Shown in pieces: positions 46,022 through 56,746 of a stretch of DNA of 64,000 nucleotides; position 1 is the stretch's first letter, and the number at the start of each line of letters is the position of its first letter. Below the pieces are notes generated by a model. That model was not told the DNA's origin, ran no database searches, and saw nothing but the letters and a program-made list of their open reading frames with translations. The translations under genes and the position numbers were made by a program. The stretch is from Earliella scabrosa (taxonomy: Eukaryota > Basidiomycota > Agaricomycetes > Polyporales > Polyporaceae), in contig JABYQQ010000012.1 of assembly GCA_022605405.1 (NCBI GenBank), forward strand, positions 186,001-250,000. The letters run 5' to 3'.

Positions 46022-47985
46022 CTACTGGCCAGATTTCCAGTAGGCTATGTCGCCGTCGACCACTGCATCATCCGCCGTTAGTGAGGAAAGGGAGGTGGGA
46101 GGTGGGAGAGACGCACTCTCGTAGGTCTTGCCTTGCTGCTTGAGCTTCCCGGCTGCCTTGACGGCCGATTCGCTCCCGTGCTCGTGGAGATCGGCGTAGC
46201 TCATAATCTCACCGCACACGAACTTGTTCTCGAAGTCCGAGCTACGGAGCCGCTGTCAGCGTCACCTGGGGAGGAAAAAGAGCGAGAGGGCGACTCACTG
46301 GATGACACCCGCGGCCTGGGGCGCCTTTGTGCCCTTGCGGATCGTCCATGCGCGGACCTCGTCGGGCCCGCAGGTGAAGTAGCGGATGAGGTCGAGGGAG
46401 GTGTAGCCGGCGGTGGTGATCTTGCCGAGGGCGGAGACGGCGCCGATCTTCTTCTCCTCCTCGGCGCGCTCCTCGTCCGAGGGGAGGAGGGCGAGGCGCT
46501 CCTCGAGCGCGACGGAGAAGGGGATGAGCGGGTCGCCGGGGTTGTGCTCGTCGATCCAGGCTTTGATCTTGGGCAGCCACTTGTTCTTCTTGCGGACGTA
46601 GTCCCGCTCGGAGAGGTTGACGAGGTAGGTGACTGGCTTGGCGGTGAGGAGCTGGAGGCCGTTGACGACGTCGACCTGGAGGCAGAGGGTTGGTTAGTAT
46701 GCGTGCTGTGCAGCGAGAGGGTGCGCGTAGTGGGTCAGATGGAAAGTTTTCTCATAGGCATGATGGGGCGTTACTCCCGCCTCGGCGAGCTGGGTTAATT
46801 CGAGCCTTGGGCTCTTTGTCATCAGGTAGAAGGGAGAGCCCCGGTCTGCGTAATGGGGATGCGATATTCACCTGGAAGAACGGTGGGTCAGCATGTTGAT
46901 TGGCGGTGGACGGAGAACGACGGGAAGCAAAATAGGCAAGGGACGAGAACGAGTCAGAACAATCCATAATCTCATAGGCATAATGGGGCGTTACTCCCGC
47001 CGTCGACGAGCTGGGTTATATCGAGCGTAGGCGCTCTTTATCATCACACGACACGACCGAAACTGGACTACAGAACAAGGAGCGGTAACGAGACGGCTGC
47101 TCACCTCTTTGCCGACCCACTCGTGCTTGCGGACGTCCTTGTTGTCCTTTGTGAGGACGTCGTAAATCTTCTGCACGGTTGCGATCTCCTCCTTCTTTGC
47201 CTTGTCAGCGAGGGAGTTGCTGCCGAGGGAGCGACCGGACTTCCTGAGGCCGTCGAGGTGCTTCTCGACCCATTCGATGTCCTTGAGGCGGAGCTCGGTG
47301 GAGATGATTTCCATGTCGCGGCAGGGGTCTACGTCGCCCTCGACGTGGATGACCTCTGCGTCATCGAATGCGCGGACGACCTGGAAGATACCGTCTACGG
47401 CGCGGACATGGGCGAGGAAGGCGTTGCCGAGACCTGCACCTGTTGACGCGCCCTGGGTGGGAGGTTAGATCGCGAGGAGGGTGTAAGTGGAGGGATGATA
47501 CGTACGGCTGTAAGACCGGCGATATCGATGCACGTTAGGTGGGCTGGTACGCGAGAGGCAGGCTTGTAGAGCTCGCAGAGCCAGTCGAAGCGGGGATCGG
47601 GAACGGGGATACGCGCTTCCTGGATGGTGTATCAGGACAAGGATGACTTGGGATTGCGAGCGCGACCAGTGGATTTTTGGAGAGATAATGAAACGTACCT
47701 CAGGGTTGATCGTGGCATACGGGAAGTTGGCGGCCTTTCCAAGATCTTACGGAGACGGATGAGCACGCGAATCGCGTCTTGTGAAGGCGTACTGACCGGT
47801 TTTGGAGAGGACGTTGAAGAAGGATGACTTCCCTACGTTTGGGAGACCTGGAGACGCGTGAAGGTGAGACGCGAGGACGAGATGGACGAGGATTGGAACA
47901 GACCTACGATACCGATCTTGAGGTTATTTCCCGGACGACCGAGGAGGGTCTTCTTCTCTGCTTGCGCGGCCTTTTTGGGCGGCAT
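46022..47985 (-). CDS. OLA1: Obg-like ATPase 1 (OLA1/YchF)
   Basis: This is a cytosolic P-loop ATPase of the YchF/OLA1 family, which prefers ATP over GTP and acts in translation and stress responses. The start at 47985 reads [20 protein letters not shown]. Exon 1 (47985-47904) and exon 2 join to form [11 protein letters not shown], the G1 motif. Further exons encode [19 protein letters not shown] (G3), [20 protein letters not shown], the helical hairpin region around [15 protein letters not shown], and the NLSE motif that replaces the GTP-specific NKxD. The C-terminal TGS domain holds [20 protein letters not shown] and [18 protein letters not shown]. The last exon adds [13 protein letters not shown], stop at 46022. 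The intron between GKEV and DVVNGLQLL is about 430 bp, long for this genome, and carries a duplicated 75-nt element. Confidence 0.95.
46750..46824 (-). repeat. Intronic repeat element, copy 1 (candidate structured RNA)
   Basis: This is the first of two direct copies of a 75-nt element in an OLA1 intron. It contains a 5-bp hairpin GAGCC/GGCTC at 46802-46814 and a GGCG/CGCC hairpin, and the ends (TGATG/CATCA) can pair. The strand is given as that of the host transcript because the closing stem is kept on that strand in both copies. Confidence 0.55.
46970..47046 (-). repeat. Intronic repeat element, copy 2 (candidate structured RNA)
   Basis: This is the second copy, 145 nt from the first and in the same orientation. 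The hairpin at 47023-47036 is GAGCG/CGCTC: one base pair has changed on both sides relative to copy 1 while the stem is kept. The GGCG/CGCC hairpin is unchanged. Confidence 0.55.
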
Positions 47986-48421
47986 GCCTCTCTTTTTCTT
48001 TGCGCAGACTGGGACAGAGACGTGGAGGGTCCTACGGGGGCCGTGTGCGAGGGAATGCGCGCGCGCGGAGAAGAGAGAAAGCGGGAGAGAAGGAGGGCAA
48101 GGACGAGCTGCAGCGAGGAGCAGCCATCGGAATCGATCACCTGCACTCATCGAACGAATTTTCGCCCGCGCAAACCCAGAAAATAGAAATGTACTCGCAG
48201 CGGAGTTCGAAATATAACCTCCCCCTCCGCTTACGGGTATTCCCACGGGGCGCGGCACGACCGGCATGCGGTCATGGCAGGAATGCTTGGATCCTGTTCT
48301 GGGCAGCGCGCGAGCAGGTCGTGCTCCACCGCTGCTGCGACGACCTCACGCCTTTTCTCTCTCTCGCTCACGACTGCCCACGCTCCGACGACGACCACGA
48401 CAAAGAAGACACGCGCCAGCA
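47986..48421. other. Divergent promoter region of OLA1 and the GPI-type protein
   Basis: Here 436 bp separate two divergent start codons. Pyrimidine-rich tracts precede the plus-strand gene (about 48350-48420). No further gene is supported. Confidence 0.45.
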
Positions 48422-49185
48422 ATGCGCTCCGTAGCCCTCGCCGTCCTCGCCCTCTGCGCCCTCTCCGTCAACGCGCAGACGGTCACCACCATCGACGAGT
48501 AAGCGCCTTCCTCTTCCTGGCTGTGATCGTCTTCTCAGCCGCAATTCATTCTCGTCTTCCATTATTCCATTAGATTTGGCCAGACGGTCGTCGAGGTCAT
48601 CACCATCGATCCAAACCTCGGTCTCCCCACCACTCAGACCATGTAAGTGCCGCCCCCTCCCCGCTCTACCGTCTCCCTCTCAATTCCTCCCTCCTCCTCC
48701 CCATTCAAGCCAAACCCTCGATGAGACTCCGACCACCACAGACACTACCCCGACCACCACCACGCCTGCGGAGGACGAAGGACAGCAAGGTCCCGTCGGT
48801 GCTCCCCCAGTAGAGGAGGGCCAGGGCCAGCCAGGCGACCCAACTCCCTTCACCTACACCACCACAGATGCCAACGGTGGGCCTCACTTCACCCTTTCTC
48901 CGTCCGTTCTAGCCCTCACCCATATCTCTTCTCCCAGGGAACACCATGGCCGTCGAGGACATCTTCACTCCCACCTTCCTGCCCACTAATACTGCCACCT
49001 ACCAACCCAGACCGGAAGGCACCGTCATCGACTACAGCAGCTGGAGGCAGGCCGTGGGCACCAACACCGCCGTCGTTCTCAGGAACGCTGCGCCCTCTCC
49101 CTTGGCTCTCCACACAAGATGGCTCGCCGTCGCTGCTGCCCTTTCGGCCGGTCTCACTGGTGGCGCCTGGCTCGCCCTTGCATGA
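48422..49185 (+). CDS. Small secreted protein with likely GPI anchor
   Basis: I do not recognise a named family. Four exons, 48422-48498, 48574-48642, 48710-48876 and 48938-49185, give 186 aa. A clear signal peptide (MRSVALAVLALCALSVNA) is followed by QTVTTIDEFGQTVVEVIT. A low-complexity Thr/Pro stretch (TPTTTDTTPTTTTPAEDE), likely O-glycosylated, leads to Gln/Gly-rich sequence. The C-terminus is a hydrophobic tail (WLAVAAALSAGLTGGAWLAL) with small residues before it (NAAPSPLA), which fits a GPI-anchor signal. Such proteins are common at the cell wall or surface of mushrooms. The role is unknown. Confidence 0.82.
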
Positions 49186-49633
49186 CGTCCCCTCCGTTCC
49201 CAGCCGTTCCCGCATCCATGGACCATGGACAGTGCATCATCCATCCTTCGCGTCGGTCGTGACACCGCTAGAGCCATACTTAGACTCTTCACACGGACAA
49301 GCTGGACCCTTGCTTATTGAACCATCTACGATACACGCTCACGATTTTCACGTCTTGCATGCTTTCACCCAGTTGTGTAGCACATCTGTAGTCCTAACCC
49401 ACATACATCGTTTCTTCTTTACTCAGAGTGCAAGCGCCGAGTGAGACTGTATTGGATGCCGTCATACTCCCACGCCCTAAAGTATTCCCGGCGGCTGTGG
49501 CGAGCTGCTGAACAAGCTGCTTTTCGAAGCCGATATTCTCGGACTCGTCTTGGACTCTGACCACGTCCTCCCGTCCATGACTCTGCCTACAGCGTCCCAA
49601 TGAGCTTCACTGGTTGTCTCAGGTACGGCATCG
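49186..49633. other. Intergenic region and unresolved 5' part of the transporter gene
   Basis: The first exon of the OPT gene should be here. An ATG at 49457 and another at about 49577 were tried, but I could not join either to the downstream frame with a good splice pair. Confidence 0.35.
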
Positions 49634-52455
49634 ACTCAGACTTTGAACGCAACCAGCATTGAAGTTCGTCCCAGGCGCCTTCGCAGGCATGCGCGTCGTT
49701 CTGCCGACGGTCCATTAGACGGCAGCCAAGCCGACTTCACTGTCAGTCACTGTCCCAACTTTGTCTTGCTTGCCAACCATTCATGCCGGGATGAACGCAG
49801 CTTAGAGCTGTACTACTAGGACTTCTCATTGGTTGCTTACTATGCTTCACCAACCTCTACTTTGGTCTCCAGACCGGATGGATCAGCATGTGAGCCGCGT
49901 CTTGATCTTTGTTTGTCGTTGAGGTTAAACTTATGATTGATGCTAATACAGGATGTCATTACAATCGGCCCTCATTGGGTTCCTCCTCTCCCGTCTACTA
50001 CGCAAGCCAATGAGCCCGCAGGAGAACGTCGTTCTCCAGACGACTGCTGTTGCAACTGGCACGGTGAGAACACCATGCTCGATAACGGGCCGCTTGGGCT
50101 GACGAGTTCTCGAACAGATGCCCTTGGCTGCTGGTTTTGTGGGCATCCTACCAGCTCTTGGGCTCCTCGATGAAGAACGAGACGGCGTGCCGCCTGTGCA
50201 CCTTTCATGGATCGGTGCTGTCGGTTGGTCTTGTGCCGTCGCGTTCTTTGGGTAATAACCATCTGATCCAACACGGTACGCACGCTGACGGTGAATTTGC
50301 AGCGTATTCCTTTCACCACCCCTCCGGAAGCAAGTGGTATGAGCACCGTCGAACTGTCCCAGAAAAGCCCATCCACTCACTAGTCCTCCAGATTATCGAG
50401 GAGCAGCTTGCCTTCCCTTCCGGCACAGCCACAGGCCAGCTCATATCGGTGCTCCACCAGATGCCTCCACCCGACACTGGGGTGCGGCAGCGCAGAGGGT
50501 ACAACGCGCTGGCCAGCGAAGACGACGAGAACATCGCCTATGCCGCCGAGCCGCGGGAGACAGATGCGCTGCACGTGTCGGAGAACACGGAAGTTGTAGA
50601 AGAGAAGGAAGGGTGGGGCGCCTTGACTTGGAGCTTTGCTGCCTCCGGGATCATGACGGTCAGTTGCTCCGTGGTATCGGTCAACGGTCATCGGTATGGA
50701 TACGGAGAGGCTGACGGCTTGCTGGGTAGCTCGCGGCGTACTTTTTCCCGGTCGTGTTCAGCATACCGTTGTTCGGGACGTACCTCGCGTCCGAGTGGCT
50801 CTGGACGTTCACCCCGAGTCTGTCGTACATCGGGCAGGGAATCATCATGGGCTTCCCCACCACGCTCAGCATGAACCTTGTGAGCTTCGTCGTTCTGCCT
50901 CTGTTGGTGCGGACCCCTGATGTTGGCCTCGATCTGACAGGGCATGCTCGTCGGATGGGGCGTGCTCTCCCCGCTTGCCAAACACTCTGGGTGGGCCCCT
51001 GGGCCCGTCGGGGACATGACGTCCGGTGCGCGGGGCTGGATCCTGTGGGTCTCGCTCGCGATCATGTGCTCGGACAGCGTTGTTTCCCTTGTACCCGTCG
51101 TCGCGGAGATATTGCACTCCAAGGTCTGGCGCCGTGCGATTAAGCTGAGGAGCGGAGACGGGGACGCAGATGGGGAGGAGGACGGCAAGGACAACAAGGA
51201 GGTCGAGACGGAGGACAGGCTCGTCCCGATGCAGTGGGTCGTGTGGGGCTTGGGTGGGAGTGTGGTTCTTGGGACGGGCCTGGTGTGGGCGGTGTTTGGA
51301 GATGAGGGCATCAAGCCGTGGGCCACGCTCGTCGGGTTCGTGATGGGTGGGCTGTTGAGCGTTCTTGGGTAAGTCTATGAGTGCTCTGTGTTCTCTCATG
51401 CTAGGGCCTGTCGAGTGCCGTACTGACTGACTGCCTGTGATCGTGGCGTGGCACGTACACCAGAGTACGCGCTCTAGGAGAGACGGACCTGAACCCGGTC
51501 AGCGGGCTCGGGAAGATCAGCCAACTCTTCTTTGCGTGGATCCAGCCGGGGAACGTGGTCGCGAACATCATTGCGGGAGGCGTCGCCGAAGCCGGTGCAC
51601 AACAGTACGTGTCACTTCCTATTCTAATGGCTGCTGCGCGAGTCCGAGTAGAGAGCTCAAGCTCCGCGGCCTGTGCTGCTGCTGCGAGTCGACTAAATGC
51701 ACGCTGACCCTGCCTCTCGGCTCCTGGTTTCGGTGCACACAGGGCTGGAGACCTCATGCAGGACCTGAAGACAGGACACCTCATCCGCGCGTCGCCGCGC
51801 GCGCAGTTCTTCGGACAGCTCATCGGGTCGTGCCTCTCGATCGTGGTCACGACGACTGCGTATTCGTTGTACCAGCGCGCGTATGAGATCCCAGGGCCGT
51901 CGTTCCCGGCGCCGACGGCGTACGTGTGGCTCGGGCTCGCGCGCCTGCTTCGTGAGTCCCAGTCTCTCTCTCTGCCACTGCCACTCCCGATCTATCGGGG
52001 GAGGTTGTTCGAACGTGCAATGCTGACGGTGCGATTGGCTGGTGATCTACTTGCGGCGGGCGACAGGCGACGGAGAGCTGCCGGAGAAGAGCGGCGCGTA
52101 TATGCTCGGGTTCGCGGTCCTGTTTGGCGCGGTCGCGGGAGGGAAGGCGTATGCGGCACGCGCGGGATGGCCGCACGCAAAGTGGATCCCGTCGGGCGTC
52201 GCGTTCGCGATCGGGTTCCTCAACACGCCCTCGTTCTCGCTCGCGCGGCTTATTGGGGGCGTCGTGGAGTATGTGTACTACCGGCGGGTGGGGAGGGAGA
52301 GCGGCGGGATCAGGCTGATCGTGATCGCGAGCGGGTTCGTGCTCGGCGAGGGCGTGGTGAGCGTCGTGTCGCTCGGGCTGAGGACGCTGGGTGTGGGCGT
52401 GGCGAGCTGTGTCGGGTGTGGACACGGGATGTGCGGCGGCTGTCCGGCTGTGTGA
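49634..52455 (+). CDS. OPT-family (YSL-like) oligopeptide/metal-chelate transporter, 5' end uncertain
   Basis: This is a proton-coupled transporter of the OPT superfamily, nearest in motif to the YSL side, which moves peptides or metal chelates. The first exon I trust is about 49634-49741, in the frame of TLNATSIEVRPRRLRRHARR; the true start is upstream. Exon 49801-49889 carries LRAVLLGLLIGCLLCFTNLY and FGLQTGWISM, and the next carries the NVVLQTTAVATGT signature. Later exons give LAFPSGTATGQLISVLH, IGQGIIMGFPTTLSMN, GMLVGWGVLSPLAK and TDLNPVSGLGKISQLFF. AGDLMQDLKTGHLI, KWIPSGVAFAIGFLNTPSFS and GFVLGEGVVSVVSL follow. It ends in a Cys-rich tail, SCVGCGHGMCGGCPAV. The order and spacing of these blocks are those of full-length family members. 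I see no frame break. A very hydrophilic loop (DADGEEDGKDNKEVETED) sits between membrane segments. Confidence 0.85.
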
Positions 52456-53981
52456 AGGGCGGATAGGAATGCCAACGGGTGCAAGTACCCGTGGAGGATC
52501 GGAACCTGGGTATGGACTAGACGGTAATGTATTGGCTTTTTGGTTCGTAATTGACTGTCTTTGGCTGCCTGTCAGGTGTTTAGATCCTCACAGACTATGG
52601 CCGTACGTGACCTGGGTTTGCAATCCGGATCCTGAATTCGGAACGGAGGAGGCAGACGGGCGCGCACGCCGCACGTCGACCGGTCGGGCAGTTGGTGTCG
52701 TCCACTGTCCGCGACATGTCGCCGCTCGGGGCTGCGCCGCCCCAGGCGCTGACGCTGTCTGCGCCGGCCTTCCTAGTACCCACGTTTCACGAGAGTTCGT
52801 GGTTCTCAAGGTAGAACCCACGCATTCATGACACCCAGGGTCCCGATGCAGCGGGAATGCATGCGCATCCTGCAGGTGCTCTACGGGCATTCCGTTCCAG
52901 GTCAATTAGTACTTATGCCGGCAACTTGACTATCATACACCAGCGTCACGGTGCTAGGTATGCACGGTCGCGGTGTTTGTGTCTCTCCGTAGGCGTGCAT
53001 CGCGCCCTTTCCGCCGGGCAGGGCGCATTGAATGTCACCAGCTCGAGCTAGCTCTGAAAGGCAGGTGTTTTGGAAGCCCTGGATGACAGTTGAAACCGCT
53101 GCGCGGACAGATTGGTTCCAGACCGGGATGTGATGGACGCGGTGAGTCTCCGTTTCTTCGGGTTCGCGAAGCGGTCGGGCTCAAGTTTGTTGCTGCTGTA
53201 CAGGGTTTATTGTTACACGGGCACCTGAGGCTTCTGTGCGTTTTCCTGCAGAGACGCTCCCGGCCGCTGTGGTGGTCTGAGTTGTGTGACCCAAATGCGA
53301 CTAGGTCGTCCTCAACTCCCAGACACCAGAGCGAAATCTATATGGTGAGTGACGTTCCGCGATCACCGTATTGCAGTTCTGAGTTCAAGGGACTCTTCTG
53401 CTAGCCGCTAGTTGACTTCGTGGTCAGGATGCGAAGATGTGGGGTAAGGTCTGTGACGGGCTCATCAGACATCTGTCTTCGTTCCCAATCCGTGGCGGTC
53501 TGGTATCCTTCGGCCCGCTCCTTTGACGCTAGATGAAGCGGGGTCGCAATTCTGCGGTTGAATGAAACTGTGAGCGATCATGTTTCTCCTCATCTGCTTC
53601 TGCAATGGAAACTGCCACAGCGCATCGACTGGGGAAGAGCTGCGTCCGGAGACTCCGTTGGAACGTTGCGAGGTGCAGCCGTTGAGCGGTCCCGAATCCA
53701 CGGCTATGGAACACCGATGGCTGTCTGTGGCTTCGGGACGGCGCTATCCAAGGCTGTCCTCCGATCGGTCCTGGACGCTTGCGGATGTACAGTGGTGCTC
53801 TTGAACGTAACCGGAGTGACCACCGACCGTCCTTGGATAGCTTCACCGTAGACGCTTCGTGAGGGGGGTATAAGAAGGACTCGGACGAATGAAATGGCCT
53901 CCATATCCATCCAACCATGTATGTGGTCCTCGCAGCTCTCCTGCTATCTCTGAGACTGATCGCTGTCGCTCGTAGATCATC
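52456..53981. other. Intergenic region upstream of the DyP gene
   Basis: About 1.5 kb without a supported gene. An 11-bp inverted pair, GCTATCCAAGG near 53732 and CCTTGGATAGC near 53830, lies upstream of the peroxidase and could be regulatory or chance. Confidence 0.4.
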
Positions 53982-55758
53982 ATGTCGACCGCTCCGCTCG
54001 ATCCCGCCAACATTCAGGGCGACATTCTGTGAGCATGCTCGTTGCTCGCCGAACGTTGCTTCGTGCTGACCTCTCTCTTCAAGCGCTGGCCTTCCGAAGA
54101 AGGTCCAACACTATCTACTCTTCCAGATCGATGACAACGTTACTGCGTTCAAGCAGCGGCTCAAGCTGCTCATCCCCTTGATCACTACGACGACACAGGT
54201 CAAGGAAGACCGTGCGAAGATTGCGGCCCACAAGCAGGCTGCTAAAGAGCAGGGAAAGATCCCCGAGCTGCTCAAGCTCTCTGGGATCAACATCGCCTTC
54301 TCTCACTCTGGACTCGTCAAGGTGTGTTGTCTCTCCCGATGGACCTGTGAACTTGGACTTCAACATGATGGTTTATAGTTGGGTATTACCGACGACATCG
54401 GCGACCGGGCCTTCACCGACGGACAGTTCAAGGGCGCGCAAGAGCTTGGGGACCCTGGCTCGACTGCGACCGGACAATACGTGCCGGATTGGATCCCTGC
54501 GTTCAAGAACCCAGTTCACGGTGTTATCCTCATCTCTGGTGACTCTGACCTCACTGTTGCTGCGACTCACGCAATCGTGTCGGGCATCTTCAACCTTGGC
54601 GCACACAACGCCACTCTTCATGAGGTGCTGACGCTCAGGGGCAACGTGCGTCCCGAGGAGCTGCATGCGCACGAGCAGTGAGTTGGTTTCCTGACCAGCA
54701 TGTGGCCTATGCGCTGAGCGACGGCATCTAGCTTCGGGTTCTTGGACGGGATCTCGCAGCCAGCTGTCAAGGACTTCAACACCAAGCCCTTCCCCGGACA
54801 GGAAACTGTCGCCCAGGGCATCATCTTGTGTGGGCGCGAGAAGGACACCGTCCCTCGCCCGTCATGGGCAGTCGATGGCAGCTTCTTGGCGCTCCGGTAC
54901 CTCTTCCAGCTCGTGCCGGAGTTCGACACGTTCTTGAAGGAGAACCCCATCACGTCGACTGGTCTCTCGCGCGAGAAGGGCAGCGAGCTTCTGGGGGCGC
55001 GTATGGTCGGCCGATGGAAGAGCGGTATGTCATGTGGCCCGCCACACCGCGCCCCATAATGCTGACGACTTTGCTAGGTGCACCCATCGACGTCTTCCCG
55101 CTTGGGGACAACCCCGAGGCCGGCGCTGACCCAAAGCAGAACAACGACTTCCAGTACACCTTCCCCAACGACCAAGAGACCCAGGATCGGTGCCCCTTCG
55201 CTGGACACACTCGCAAGACGAACCCTCGTGCGGACCTTCCTCCTGGCGCGACCGAGAGCAGGCGCATCATCCGCCGCGGCATCCAGTTTGGCCCTGAGGT
55301 CACCCGAGAGGAAGCTGCCTCTGGCCGGACTAAGCTTGGGCGGTGCGTAGACTTGTCCTTTCTTGTTGGCATGCGTATGTGTAGCATTGGCTTACCTGTC
55401 TACTTGCGCAGCGGCCTGATTTTCGTTTCCTACCAAAGCAACATCGCCAATGGCTTCCAGTTCATCCAAGAAAGTATGTTGCACGTATGAATGAACGCTT
55501 TATGGACCCTATACTGACTCGGATTGGGTAGGCTGGGCCAACAACCCTGGGTTTATCTTTGGAAAGGGCATCGACCCGGGCTTTGACCCCATCATTGGTC
55601 AAGTCAAGGTCGGCGACCTGAGCGTGCGTGCCATGGTTGGGACGGATCCCAAGGACCAGGCCAACAGCTTGCCGCTTCCGACCTGGGTCGTGCCCAAGGG
55701 AGGAGAGTACTTCTTCTCCCCGTCCATCTCTGCGCTCCGCTCCAAGTTCGCTGCGTGA
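53982..55758 (+). CDS. Dye-decolorizing peroxidase (DyP type)
   Basis: This is a haem peroxidase of the DyP superfamily, which oxidises dyes, phenolics and non-phenolic lignin models. Seven exons (53982-54028, 54084-54321, 54379-54677, 54732-55024, 55078-55342, 55412-55473, 55532-55758) give 476 aa. The diagnostic GXXDG motif is GFLDG with catalytic D200. H336 in FAGHTRKTNPR is the proximal haem ligand, and the distal arginine lies in IIRRGIQFG. The C-terminus reads WVVPKGGEYFFSPSISALRS. The model starts directly in the mature-type sequence DPANIQGDIL with only a short MSTAPL lead and no signal peptide, whereas many fungal DyPs are secreted. An upstream exon is not excluded, but the ATG at 53982 is in good context and the reading frame before it is closed. 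Confidence 0.93.
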
Positions 55759-56746
55759 TGATTCGGATACTCACTTCGGTTCGGACTCGGCTACGACGAT
55801 GTATTTGTACATAGTAATTGGTGACGAAGTGCAGCACCTTGTTGCGTCGGACTTGGACCGTTCGTGGATGATTAAAGGGATCTTGGAAGCCTTCCTCTAG
55901 GCCAGAGAGCCCGAGCGAGCGGGTGGGCGGGCCGGATGTAGCCGTCCCATCACAGCTGCTGGCGGGATCCATTATGGTTCTGCCACGCTAGCGCTGCTGC
56001 CACCACACCGTTCACCGCCGACACGATATCCGTACGCACAGTGGGAGGCCACTGGTCGGACACTGTGTATGCCAATCACAGTAATATTTGTTCAGTCCAT
56101 CCTGCCGCCTTCACCCCTCGTTTGTATGCATAGTCCACTGAAGCCTTCGGATCTTGCAAAATCGTTCTTCTGCGATCAGCGGCCATCGCTCTTCTCGAAC
56201 TCCAGTTCACTGCATGGGCTGAAGAAGGCGCACTGGACTGTCTTTGTAACGTCACTGTGGGTCGACTCGTCTTCGACCGTCCGACGTGGCCTTGTTATGC
56301 ACCCCTATCCGGACCAGCGTGCGACTGAGGGACGCATCTCGGCACTCTCTCGCCAATCGGCAGCGATCCTCACCCACAGCATTCTGCCTTCCGTCCTTGG
56401 GCTGTGCTCTTTCTGAATTACATCGATCCAGAAGCTAATCCGCACGACATATGGTCCTAACTTTGGGCTTGCTCTTCTCCTCGAGCGCATCCATTATGCG
56501 ATGTAAGACTGCCGCTATACCCGTCCCTGGTCCATGCTTACTCCTTCTAGTGCTGAAACTGTAGTGTTGTGGGGCTCGGGGATAGGCAGCTTCTCATGGA
56601 GTGCGTTTCATGCCTACGCGCCCGAGTTGATGTTGTGGGCGTCGGTGAGAATGAACTCTGTGAAATGGAGCTCCCCGATGTCTTTGAATACGTCCGAAGC
56701 TCGGCTATATCTTCCCCGCAGCGCTGTGGCTAGCATCCAGCACCCC
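55759..56746. other. Intergenic region
   Basis: About 1 kb between the peroxidase and a DUF6534 gene. Frames are short and unsupported, and nothing repeat-like is seen. Confidence 0.45.

Noticed and set aside
46760..46782. A match of about 12-14 nt between the OLA1 intron repeat and the complement of a conserved LSU rRNA stretch (GTTACTCCCGCC), as if a snoRNA guide
   Set aside because: A match this short is expected by chance in 64 kb, the guide would lie on the strand whose closing stem is broken in copy 2, and no D box follows it.
53529..53918. A 129-codon minus-strand frame upstream of the peroxidase
   Set aside because: Arg/Ser-rich, no domain, overlaps competing frames, and sits where a promoter is expected.
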